From Pseudomonadota bacterium (GTDB lineage Bacteria > Myxococcota > Myxococcia > Myxococcales > Myxococcaceae): a stretch of DNA of 30,195 nt. The first letter of the stretch is position 1; each line of letters starts with the position of its first letter. Of the stretch, positions 5,707-12,383 are shown piece by piece. Under the pieces are notes generated by a model, which saw only the letters and a list, made by a program, of their open reading frames with translations, was not told the origin of the DNA and did not search any database. The stretch lies in NCBI GenBank assembly GCA_023423535.1, contig JAFAFL010000165.1:1-30195 (forward strand). Direction: 5' to 3'. Made by a program: the position numbers and the translations under genes.

Positions 5707-6702
5707 ATGAACATTGTTTCAGAATTTCTTGAGAAAGTAACAACCATTGTTGAATCCACAGCGGCGACGAACGCCGCTAAGGTCGCACAGGCAATATCTC
5801 CTACATTCTTTGCTGCTATAGCCTTATACGTTATTTATCTAATATATGAAATCACGTATGCCCAACGTGACGTCCTGATGAGCGAGGTAACTAAGAATAT
5901 CGGTGCATTCGCCCTGGTTGGTGCATTCACTTATTCAGCGCCTTATTACAGCCAGTTTGTTATTCCTTTCGTAATGCACGCTGGCTCCGACCTTTCTGCT
6001 GCTGTTACTGGAGGTTCAGGAACTGCAACCAGTGTTGATAATTTGTGGAATATGCTTTCAGTAACGTTAAATGATTTTAAGAATAATGAGTTAGATACTC
6101 TGGAGTGGTATAGCTTCACAGATCAACTATACATATATCTAATTTGGGGGGTTGGATATGTTGGCGGGCTGCTGCTTATTTATTACACCACTGTATTTCT
6201 AACTCTATCAACATTCATGGTTGGCATTCTCTTATCCGCCGGAATATTATTTATCTGTTTTTCTCTATTTGCTTCGACAAGAAATATGTTTAGCGCATGG
6301 GTAGGTAGCTGTTTAAATTATATATTGCTAAATCTTTTTTATAGTATATCGTTCAGCTTCGTCATCAGCTTTGTAGAGCAAACAGTCCCATCAAGCGGAA
6401 ATATAACTCTCACAACAGTAGTTTATTTCTTTATGGTGACTGTTATATCTATATTCCTTGTTGAGCAAGTGGGTACTCTCTGCTCAACTCTTACTGGCGG
6501 GGTAGGTATAAATGGCCTTACATCAGCCGCTAATGGCTTTGGAGGTAAGGTTGCATCCGGTTTTATGCGAGCATCAGGACTCCGATCTTTCACTAATGGT
6601 TTTGCCAGCAAAATGCCAAATCCATTCTTTAATGCAGGAAGTCGTTCTGCATCAGCATTAGTTCAGGGATTAAACCGTGGAAGTAAACTTAAAGCGGGGT
6701 GA
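5707..6702 (+). CDS. virB6: VirB6/TrbL-family inner-membrane channel component
   Basis: 331-aa polytopic membrane protein. A hydrophobic stretch near residues 30-50 is followed by a periplasmic loop, then four to five helices between about 145 and 265 (LIWGVGYVGGLLLIYYTTVF, FMVGILLSAGILFICFSLF, and the segment before VEQVGTL). The tail is Gly/Ser-rich and hydrophilic. This is the TrbL/VirB6 pattern, in which the protein forms part of the inner-membrane translocation path. It lies upstream of VirB5, the reverse of the Agrobacterium order, and far from VirB1-B4. Its stop is directly followed by the VirB5 gene. Confidence 0.85.
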   Translation: MNIVSEFLEKVTTIVESTAATNAAKVAQAISPTFFAAIALYVIYLIYEITYAQRDVLMSEVTKNIGAFALVGAFTYSAPYYSQFVIPFVMHAGSDLSAAVTGGSGTATSVDNLWNMLSVTLNDFKNNELDTLEWYSFTDQLYIYLIWGVGYVGGLLLIYYTTVFLTLSTFMVGILLSAGILFICFSLFASTRNMFSAWVGSCLNYILLNLFYSISFSFVISFVEQTVPSSGNITLTTVVYFFMVTVISIFLVEQVGTLCSTLTGGVGINGLTSAANGFGGKVASGFMRASGLRSFTNGFASKMPNPFFNAGSRSASALVQGLNRGSKLKAG

Positions 6703-6707
6703 TTAAC

Positions 6708-7349
6708 ATGAAAGATAAAGTATTATCATTTCTCTTTGCTGGAATAATTACCATAACATCACCATCAATCTTTGCATCTGGTATTCCAGTAGTAGACGTT
6801 GCAGCAATAGCTAAAACAGTTGAAGAAGGGCTAAATCGTGCTGCTGAAGCGGCAAGACAGCTTGAGCAACTCAAGCAACAATATGAACAGACCATAAGAT
6901 ACGCTGAAGAACAGAAGAAAAGACTCGAAGGCTTCACTGATTTCAGCAATGGCTTTGATAGCGCATCCAGCTATATGAAGGATTCTCTATCAACAATAAC
7001 AAATAGTGCAAAATCAGATCTTAGCTCTTTGCGATCGCAATATGACTTATCAAGCAACGTTGCAGAGACGCAACAAAAATATGATGCGATCCTGGCTAAG
7101 ATCAAATTCTATGAAAATTTCAACAATGAAATGCAGGAAAGGGCTAAGAGATTAACCACGTTACAGAAGGAGTTCGCGTCAGCAGATACTCCGCAAAAAA
7201 AAGCTGACTTATCTAACCAATTGAATACAGAAAAATTGACAATGGAGCTACAATTGAAGCAATATGATATTGCTGAACGGCAACTAGAGAATGAGCGGAA
7301 AGCTCAATATGAAACATATGTTCGCCAAAAGAGAAGAGATTTAAGCTGA
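6708..7349 (+). CDS. virB5: VirB5/TrbJ-like minor pilus component
   Basis: From ATG 6708 the protein is 213 aa; an upstream in-frame GTG at 6699 overlaps the VirB6 stop and is less likely. A signal peptide (MKDKVLSFLFAGIITITSPSIFA, cleavage near residue 23) is followed by an almost entirely helical, Gln/Lys/Glu-rich chain (AARQLEQLKQQYEQTIRYAEEQKK). This is typical of VirB5/TrbJ proteins, which cap the conjugative pilus and contact the recipient. Adjacency to VirB6 and an exclusion lipoprotein supports the call. Overall identity to named VirB5 proteins could not be tested. Confidence 0.75.
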   Translation: MKDKVLSFLFAGIITITSPSIFASGIPVVDVAAIAKTVEEGLNRAAEAARQLEQLKQQYEQTIRYAEEQKKRLEGFTDFSNGFDSASSYMKDSLSTITNSAKSDLSSLRSQYDLSSNVAETQQKYDAILAKIKFYENFNNEMQERAKRLTTLQKEFASADTPQKKADLSNQLNTEKLTMELQLKQYDIAERQLENERKAQYETYVRQKRRDLS

Positions 7350-7350
7350 T

Positions 7351-7605
7351 ATGAATAAGTCACGAAATGCAATTATCGCCTCATCAATTATCTTCGCCAG
7401 TTTAATGTTAGTGGGATGTAAAGAAAAAATATATTCTGTAGAATATTACTCAAACAACATCAGTGAAGCCACTAAAACTTTAGAAGATTGCAAGAAAGGT
7501 ACAATAACCGATCAAAACTGCGATAATGCTCGTGCTGCACTTCAGCAAAAACAAGATAGTGAATATAAAAAGAAAGTTAGTGAAATGAGAAGACGCCTTG
7601 ATTAA
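7351..7605 (+). CDS. eex: EexN-like entry exclusion lipoprotein
   Basis: 84 aa with a lipoprotein signal (lipobox LMLVGC, Cys about residue 23). A short helical domain follows (VEYYSNNISEATKTLEDCKK, then QNCDNARAALQQK). The ECKxxPG-like cysteine pair and NCxNARxA pattern match the EexN family, small lipoproteins that block redundant conjugation between cells already carrying the plasmid. It starts two bases after the VirB5 stop, matching the VirB5-Eex-VirB6 clustering of IncN/IncX systems. Family call is from the motif pattern. Confidence 0.75.
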   Translation: MNKSRNAIIASSIIFASLMLVGCKEKIYSVEYYSNNISEATKTLEDCKKGTITDQNCDNARAALQQKQDSEYKKKVSEMRRRLD

Positions 7606-7617
7606 GGAATACATAAA

Positions 7618-7691
7618 ATGCCAACAAAGCACTCTATGATCTAAAACGAAAAGAAATCATGAGTCAAATGCTTGGACGCTCCAATAAATAA
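7618..7691 (+). pseudogene. Possible broken tiny gene after eex
   Basis: ATG 7618 has a proper ribosome site (TAAGGA) but its frame stops after eight codons (MPTKHSMI). One base over, the frame from 7620 to TAA 7691 is open and protein-like (ANKALYDLKRKEIMSQMLGRSNK), but has no start codon of its own except ATG 7659. A single-base loss just after the start would explain this. It is too short to be sure. Confidence 0.25.
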
Positions 7692-7705
7692 ACTTATGCC
7701 ATGAT

Positions 7706-7730
7706 AAAAAACCCGCCTCGTGCGGGTTTT
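7706..7730. terminator. Terminator after the virB6-virB5-eex group, first copy
   Basis: AAAAACCCGC-ctcgt-GCGGGTTTT has A and T tracts on both sides, so it can act in both directions. It closes the upstream plus-strand genes and faces the convergent reverse gene ending at 7738. The 20 bases 7711-7730 recur exactly at 8548-8567. Confidence 0.85.
7711..7730. repeat. 20-bp direct repeat, left copy
   Basis: ACCCGCCTCGTGCGGGTTTT, identical to 8548-8567 and in the same orientation. The two copies bracket the only reverse-strand gene in the transfer region. It is either a duplication created when that gene entered, or the product of recombination between terminators. Confidence 0.85.
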
Positions 7731-7737
7731 ATCCTGC

Positions 7738-8451
7738 TTAAAGATCTATGAAACCTCCGGCTTCGGGTATTAAACTATAACTTGCTTTGGCAAATATTGT
7801 TTCATTGACTTCATGGAATCTTATTTTCTCCGCCTGTTCATATGTTACAGGGAAGAACACGCCCCCTGGCTCATTAAACATCATAAAATCACCTTGCATT
7901 GCGTTACAATGACAACAATGATTCGCGTAATACTTCATTTTTGCTGTTTTGCTATGGGATGGATAATATAATTTTGAATACTCATTAATCCTTGAGAGAG
8001 CAGAGGTTGAAATTATTTCAATTTTCGTTAAATCAGTCCACCATACTCTACTGGTTAACCACCGATAAATCATATTTTTCTTTGAATCAAAATACTCCAT
8101 ACCCTTAGGGGAGGATGTTTCATACCATTCATCTAATATACAATCTTCCCATTCGGCAGGATCAACTCCCCAAATAACGTCTCTATACTTATACCAACGA
8201 GGTAAAAAAATACCAAACACAGGAGTTGTTTTCTTACAGCGCCAACAAGACTGGTGACTTTCCGCAATATAAAAACGTTGCGAAAAAACATTGTAATCAT
8301 GTTCATTTAATTCTTTTATCCACCGAATAAAATAAATTGGATTTTTCCCCTGTGGAACAAACCATTTCCGTTGTTCTTGGTCCCATTGCGCCCCTTTTTG
8401 TTTAGCCAAATCCTTTTCTTCAAACGGAACATTTAAATAAAACCGCGCCAT
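7738..8451 (-). CDS. DUF5710-domain, Cys-rich protein of unknown function
   Basis: From ATG 8451 the protein is 237 aa. It begins directly with the DUF5710 pattern (ARFYLNVPFEEKDLAKQKGA, QWDQEQRKWFVPQG), a short domain common in plasmid and phage replication or repair proteins. Two cysteine clusters follow (CWRCKK and CCHC), likely one zinc-binding site. The frame is open 32 codons further up to 8547, but that runs into the hairpin and has no ribosome site. A weak promoter-like pair (TTGCAC, 17 bases, TATCTA) lies at 8523-8495 on the minus strand. It is the only gene against the direction of the transfer operon and is flanked by duplicated terminators, so it looks like inserted cargo. Function unknown. 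Confidence 0.75.
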   Translation of the reverse strand: MARFYLNVPFEEKDLAKQKGAQWDQEQRKWFVPQGKNPIYFIRWIKELNEHDYNVFSQRFYIAESHQSCWRCKKTTPVFGIFLPRWYKYRDVIWGVDPAEWEDCILDEWYETSSPKGMEYFDSKKNMIYRWLTSRVWWTDLTKIEIISTSALSRINEYSKLYYPSHSKTAKMKYYANHCCHCNAMQGDFMMFNEPGGVFFPVTYEQAEKIRFHEVNETIFAKASYSLIPEAGGFIDL

Positions 8452-8547
8452 AACCAACTTAACTCCAGTATTCTGTTCTGATGATGCACCAGGATAGATA
8501 TCAAAACTAAACAAAGAGTGCAATTCCGCCTTTAATGGCTCATTCAT

Positions 8548-8567
8548 ACCCGCCTCGTGCGGGTTTT
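8548..8567. terminator. Second copy of the duplicated terminator
   Basis: ACCCGCCTCGTGCGGGTTTT, the same 20 bases as 7711-7730. Here it stands between the reverse gene and kikA. It has a TTTTCTTTTG tail on the plus strand but no A tract before it, so it works best in the plus direction. Confidence 0.7.
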
Positions 8568-8594
8568 CTTTTGCCTGAAATATGGAGGAACACC

Positions 8595-8894
8595 ATGAAA
8601 TCCATCATTTTATCGATGGTTGCCGCAAGTGCTATCGCACTCTCTGCCCCCGTATATGCGTCTGATCCGTGTGCTTCCGTTCTTTGTCTGTACGGTAAAG
8701 CTATCGGTAGCGGCGGCGGGAGCGAATGCAAAAGCGCCGAAAAGGACTTCTTTAATATCATCAAAAAGAAAAAGGGATCTATTCGCTGGAGCAAAACCTT
8801 TGATGCCCGAAAAGCGTTTCTTAATCAATGCACGACCGCAGACCCTGCGGCGATCTCAAAAATCATGAGTAAGTTCGGACGTTCCTGGGGTTAA
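8595..8894 (+). CDS. kikA: KikA/TrbM-family transfer protein
   Basis: From ATG 8595, with GGAGGAA seven bases before, the product is 99 aa. A clear signal peptide (MKSIILSMVAASAIALSAPVYA) leads to a short mature domain beginning SDPCASVLCLYGKAIGSGGG. The cysteines and spacing (CASVLC, ECKSAEKDF, LNQC) match the TrbM/KikA family, periplasmic proteins of IncP, IncN and IncX transfer regions. KikA was named for killing of Klebsiella recipients. An upstream in-frame start at 8535 would put the signal peptide internally and is rejected. Confidence 0.85.
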   Translation: MKSIILSMVAASAIALSAPVYASDPCASVLCLYGKAIGSGGGSECKSAEKDFFNIIKKKKGSIRWSKTFDARKAFLNQCTTADPAAISKIMSKFGRSWG

Positions 8895-8896
8895 CC

Positions 8897-10132
8897 ATGA
8901 AAAAGATCATTATTATTCCCACCACATTATTGCTGAATGCGTGTTCCCATGCCCCTGAACCCGCACAGGCAAAAGGAGGTTGGTATGAACTGAATACCAC
9001 AATTGAGCAGGTAAGGGCAGACACATACTATAACGGAGTGGTCCTTCAGCAGCCCGTGTCACAGCCAAACAGCACTGTTCAATACAGCAATGATAATTAT
9101 CTCAAAAAGGAAGCCATAAACGTAACTCCCGCGCCTCGTATTGCAGAAACCGTAAAACCACGTTCTGAGCAATCAGCGACAGCGCCAAAAAACCAGGACA
9201 GCAATAATAGTTTTCTGAAGCCAACAACAAACAGCATAACTTCATCTGGTGAGATAAAAACAGCAGCCAAAGGAGCAACTGAACAGCATTCTGAACAACC
9301 AGCACTCCCTCCCGCAAAGCCAATCAGTAGCAACAACCATCAGGCACAAACGGCACAAAAGACTGATCAGCAGACAAAACCGCGTCCTGAACAACCACCG
9401 CTAATGTCAAAAAGCGGTTTTCTGAAAAAAAACGCTAACAACGCTGTTCCGGCCACCACGCTTACAGGCCCATCAACACCTGAAAAGCAAATTTACTTTG
9501 TTCGCCATGATGGTAAAGGCTCGCTGCAAAAAGCATTAAAAGAAATTGTCCCATCGGACTGGACGGCTGAAATATCCCCGGAGGTAACGAAAACTTTCCG
9601 TCGCACGATATCCTGGCAGGGCAACGATCAATGGCCTTATGTCCTGGATAAAATGCTTCGCAACTACGGTCTGACGGTAATTAAGAACACCGAAAAAAGA
9701 CATCTTCTGATTGATTTTCAACAACAGAAAGGGAAAACATCACAAAAAGCACCTGTATCTCCTGACAAAACCCCCGCATCTCCTGTCAGGACACCAGTTT
9801 CCTCTGACAAGTTACCTCAAAAATCGCTAACGCCTGTCACCGTTCCGCAAAAACAGACAGAAAAACTCACCTGGAATCTTAAAAAAGGTTCGACGCTGCG
9901 GGATGGCCTCACAGAATGGGCGTCAAGTTCGCCGTGTGGTAATTCAACCTGGAATCTTGTATGGGATACTCCTGTGAACTACAGAATAGATGCTCCTCTT
10001 ATTTTCCGGGGAAACTTTGAATCTGCATTAAAAGATACGCTGATGCTTTATCTTTCAGCAGATAAACCGTTATACGCATTCAGGAATATTGCACAATGCG
10101 TAATCACAATTAAAGACACACAACAGGAGTAA
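8897..10132 (+). CDS. pilL: PilL: lipoprotein with VirB7-like N-terminus and two TcpQ domains
   Basis: 411-aa outer-membrane lipoprotein (lipobox LLLNAC, Cys 16). Residues 10-46 (CSHAPEPAQAKGGWYELNTT, IEQVRADTYYN) closely resemble the 44-aa VirB7-like lipoprotein at 14773. A Pro/Gln/Thr-rich linker with imperfect repeats (KPRSEQ, HSEQPALPPAKP, KPRPEQPPL, each followed by an FLK or SSNN segment) spans about 60-190. Two TcpQ C-terminal-like domains follow (about 195-275 and 325-405), joined by a PVSPDKTPASPVRTP linker. R64 PilL is an outer-membrane lipoprotein of the thin pilus, and TcpQ domains help the secretin localise. It is followed six bases later by pilM, as in R64. Confidence 0.85.
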   Translation: MKKIIIIPTTLLLNACSHAPEPAQAKGGWYELNTTIEQVRADTYYNGVVLQQPVSQPNSTVQYSNDNYLKKEAINVTPAPRIAETVKPRSEQSATAPKNQDSNNSFLKPTTNSITSSGEIKTAAKGATEQHSEQPALPPAKPISSNNHQAQTAQKTDQQTKPRPEQPPLMSKSGFLKKNANNAVPATTLTGPSTPEKQIYFVRHDGKGSLQKALKEIVPSDWTAEISPEVTKTFRRTISWQGNDQWPYVLDKMLRNYGLTVIKNTEKRHLLIDFQQQKGKTSQKAPVSPDKTPASPVRTPVSSDKLPQKSLTPVTVPQKQTEKLTWNLKKGSTLRDGLTEWASSSPCGNSTWNLVWDTPVNYRIDAPLIFRGNFESALKDTLMLYLSADKPLYAFRNIAQCVITIKDTQQE

Positions 10133-10137
10133 TCGCT

Positions 10138-10575
10138 ATGGGTTGGTTCTTCAGCTTGCTCCTGATATTCCTGTCAATAGGCAGTTACTATCTGACAGAT
10201 AACAATAACCAAACCATACAGCGAATGAAGTTGCTTCCTGCAAAACAGGAAGCAATTGAATTTGTCCATTTCGCAAATGTTATCAATGACTATCTTTATA
10301 AATATCCAGACAAACGTAATTCAGGAGGAACGTTAACATCTGAGCAAATCGGTATAACACCCGTTTATGATATTCATCATATTATTTACGGTAAGCGAGT
10401 TTATATCTGGTCTGCCGATACAGAAGGTCTGATGTCTGCTTTGCAGCAGCAAACAAAACATTCAGCAATGTTAGGAAGAGTAAAAAATAAGAAGATTGTC
10501 GATAATCAGGGGAATGATATGGGCGTTCCCGTTCCTTCCTCAATTCCAGAAGAGGCTATTGTACTCATTAACTAA
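10138..10575 (+). CDS. pilM: PilM type IVb pilus protein
   Basis: 145 aa with one N-terminal membrane helix (WFFSLLLIFLSIGSYYLT) and a periplasmic domain containing FVHFANVINDYLYKYPDK, GITPVYDIHHIIYGKRVYIW and SADTEGLMSALQQQ. Length and motifs fit the PilM family of R64-like thin pili. It is an inner-membrane protein required for pilus assembly, role not defined. It directly follows pilL, but the remaining pil genes are displaced about 10 kb downstream beyond the virB block. Confidence 0.85.
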   Translation: MGWFFSLLLIFLSIGSYYLTDNNNQTIQRMKLLPAKQEAIEFVHFANVINDYLYKYPDKRNSGGTLTSEQIGITPVYDIHHIIYGKRVYIWSADTEGLMSALQQQTKHSAMLGRVKNKKIVDNQGNDMGVPVPSSIPEEAIVLIN

Positions 10576-10600
10576 ATATCCCCTGACAAGGGGATTCTGA

Positions 10601-10671
10601 ACTGGAGTCTGCATATCCGACACATCATTATGTGGGCCGGATATATCGCTACGGCGCGGACTTCAGTCCAG
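10601..10671. other. Nested imperfect palindrome in the pilM-downstream gap
   Basis: Three nested inverted pairs share one centre. The innermost is CACAT (10621) with ATGTG (10630), the middle is ATATCCG (10613) with CGGATAT (10638), and the outer is ACTGGAGTC (10601) with GACTTCAGT (10659). In RNA this makes a long hairpin with internal loops; in DNA it could form a cruciform. A small CCCCTgacaAGGGG hairpin lies just upstream (10579-10592). No T tract follows, so it is not an ordinary terminator. It is placed at the junction between the pilLM genes and the next gene. Confidence 0.55.
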
Positions 10672-10693
10672 AAAATCTTTACCGGAGATACCC

Positions 10694-11092
10694 ATGCAGG
10701 ATAATGATGATGTCAGCGAGCTTGATATTGCCACTCGTGAAGTCCTTATCTTACGATGCAATCTTATTCAGCTTGCTTCTGAATATATAAAAATAAATCC
10801 CCTTAAAAACACCCGAATCTACACAGATTTAATTCATCGCTCAGCAGATGTTATCAAAAATATCGAACAAGGTAACATCCAGAATAAACATAATTATCTG
10901 TCACAGGATGTAAAACATACGCTTGTTTTATACGACCTGTACAAATCAGACTTTGAACAATGTCCGGGGGCAAAATCCCTTATACCTGTCAGGGAAAAAA
11001 TTGTCTCGCTGAAAGAACTTCTTTCCGGCGCTAATGAGCTGGACAGTATCGTTCGTCGCCCCCGCAGGAAAAAACGTTCTTCACGAATTTAA
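10694..11092 (+). CDS. 132-aa protein, unknown
   Basis: Helical, charged soluble protein without signal peptide. It has an acidic N-terminus (MQDNDDVSELDIATREVL) and a strikingly basic tail (IVRRPRRKKRSSRI). ATG 10694 follows CCGGAGATACCC. It stands at the head of the virB1-virD4 run. The tail suggests contact with nucleic acid or membrane surface. No family recognised. Confidence 0.7.
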   Translation: MQDNDDVSELDIATREVLILRCNLIQLASEYIKINPLKNTRIYTDLIHRSADVIKNIEQGNIQNKHNYLSQDVKHTLVLYDLYKSDFEQCPGAKSLIPVREKIVSLKELLSGANELDSIVRRPRRKKRSSRI

Positions 11093-11112
11093 TATCAGGA
11101 GATAAATCCCTT

Positions 11113-11697
11113 ATGCAGTTATCAGCGGCTGTTCTGGCAGCACTGATAAGTCAGTGTGCCCCTGATGTATCACCCGATACGATGAATGCCCTGATTATGA
11201 CTGAATCAGGGGCTAATCCATATGTAATAGCGAATGTTTCTGACGGAACAAGTAAGTATTTTAAAGATGAAAAAGGAGCTATTGAATATGCAGAAAAATT
11301 AACAGCAGAAAATAAAAGGTTTAGTGCAGGTCTGACACAGATATACAGCAAAAATTTCCCATCACTCAATCTGACTAATAAAACAGTTTTTGACCCGTGT
11401 ACAAATATAAAAGCAGGAGCGGCAGTCCTGACGGACAATTATCTGAGACAAAAGGAGGGTAGTAGTAATCAAAAAATTCTCCGCGCTTTATCTTTGTATT
11501 ATTCGGGTAACGAATCAACAGGATTTATTAAAGAAAAGAAATTTAACAACACTTCTTATCTGGAACGGGTTATTCGTAACGCGAATAACTATATCGTGCC
11601 ATCAATCCGTGAAAAAACTGATGAATCAGAAATAACCTCCCCGAACGATGAAGAGAAAACATCACCGGACTGGGATGTTTTTGGAGATTTTAGTTAA
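11113..11697 (+). CDS. virB1: VirB1-like lytic transglycosylase
   Basis: 194 aa SLT-type lysozyme fold. The catalytic Glu is probably E31 in NALIMTESGANPY, followed by the family motifs SAGLTQIYSKNF, a cysteine-containing DPCTNIKAGAAVL and ALSLYYSGNE. The tail is acidic and hydrophilic (TDESEITSPNDEEKTSPDWD). VirB1 opens the peptidoglycan for assembly of the secretion channel. AGGAGATAAATCCCTT precedes the ATG. Only a short hydrophobic N-terminus is visible, so export may use a weak or non-classical signal. The stop overlaps the virB2 start. Confidence 0.9.
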   Translation: MQLSAAVLAALISQCAPDVSPDTMNALIMTESGANPYVIANVSDGTSKYFKDEKGAIEYAEKLTAENKRFSAGLTQIYSKNFPSLNLTNKTVFDPCTNIKAGAAVLTDNYLRQKEGSSNQKILRALSLYYSGNESTGFIKEKKFNNTSYLERVIRNANNYIVPSIREKTDESEITSPNDEEKTSPDWDVFGDFS

Positions 11698-11987
11698 TGA
11701 AAGTCAAATCAACTTTGCAGTATTTTATTCTGGCGTTTTTCCTGTCACTAACTGCCTCCGTTGCCTATGCAGGTGGACTCGACACCGCAACAAATACCAT
11801 GACAGAACTTAAGACATGGGCATTTAGCTTTGGTGGTGTTTGTGCTTTGTGTTACCTGATCTATAACGTCATCATGGCATTCATGGAGAAGAAAAGCTGG
11901 TCTGATGTAGGAATGGCGCTTGTCTATTGTTCCCTCGCTGGCGGTGCACTTTACGCCGGGAACTGGGCGCTGGAACTCTTCAAATAA
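11697..11987 (+). CDS. virB2: VirB2-like major conjugative pilin
   Basis: 96 aa. Signal peptide with likely cleavage after VAYA (about residue 25), then a mature pilin of about 70 aa with two hydrophobic helices (WAFSFGGVCALCYLIYNVIMAFM and VGMALVYCSLAGGALYAGNWAL) joined by a short polar loop (EKKSWSD). This is the VirB2/TrbC layout for the pilus subunit. It overlaps the virB1 stop by one base and is followed by a terminator-like hairpin before virB3. Confidence 0.9.
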   Translation: MKVKSTLQYFILAFFLSLTASVAYAGGLDTATNTMTELKTWAFSFGGVCALCYLIYNVIMAFMEKKSWSDVGMALVYCSLAGGALYAGNWALELFK

Positions 11988-12008
11988 GTAATCCATATAT
12001 ACAACTGT

Positions 12009-12046
12009 GCCGCATATTTACCTTATGTGTGAATTGCGGCTTTTTT
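12009..12046 (+). terminator. Terminator-like attenuator between virB2 and virB3
   Basis: GCCGCA (12009-12014) pairs with TGCGGC (12035-12040) across a 20-base loop, followed directly by TTTTTT. The six-base GC-rich stem with U tail suggests partial termination or 3'-end protection, giving more pilin mRNA than mRNA for the downstream machine. Efficiency is unknown. Confidence 0.5.
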
Positions 12047-12057
12047 CATGGTGAGTT

Positions 12058-12378
12058 ATGGACAAAGTAAATGAACATGTCAGTGAGTCATTCATGACTT
12101 ATAACGGGTTTAACCGTCCTGCGTTAATTGCTGGTATACCCTTAATGTTGTTATTGTTCACGGCTTTTTTCGCTGTTCTGACAGGCTTCCCCGCTATTTT
12201 CCTTTGGGGTATAAAAGGGATAATTATTCCTGTCATATGTGCGCTGTTTCTTTTTATAGTAAAACTGGCCTGTGAAAATGACTCAAACGCACTAAGAGTC
12301 ATCCGTTTAAACCTTATGGGGCTTTTGTTAAAAATCCGCCACAGAGATTTAATTATTGGTTATTCATCTGTCAGGTAA
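12058..12378 (+). CDS. virB3: VirB3-like inner-membrane protein
   Basis: 106 aa with a short cytoplasmic N-terminus (MDKVNEHVSESFMTYNGFNRPALIAGIP) containing the NRPALIAGIP-type motif common to VirB3 proteins, then two adjacent membrane helices (LMLLLFTAFFAVLTGFPAIF, GIIIPVICALFLFIVKLA). VirB3 binds VirB4 at the inner membrane. It lies directly before virB4 and is not fused to it. Confidence 0.85.
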   Translation: MDKVNEHVSESFMTYNGFNRPALIAGIPLMLLLFTAFFAVLTGFPAIFLWGIKGIIIPVICALFLFIVKLACENDSNALRVIRLNLMGLLLKIRHRDLIIGYSSVR

Positions 12379-12383
12379 CATAT

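Noticed and set aside
8452..8547. 32-residue N-terminal extension of the DUF5710 protein
   Set aside because: The ATG abuts the terminator hairpin with no ribosome site, and the domain begins directly at ATG 8451.
8535..8594. 20-residue N-terminal extension of KikA
   Set aside because: It starts in the repeat/terminator area and would bury the signal peptide; ATG 8595 has GGAGGAA.
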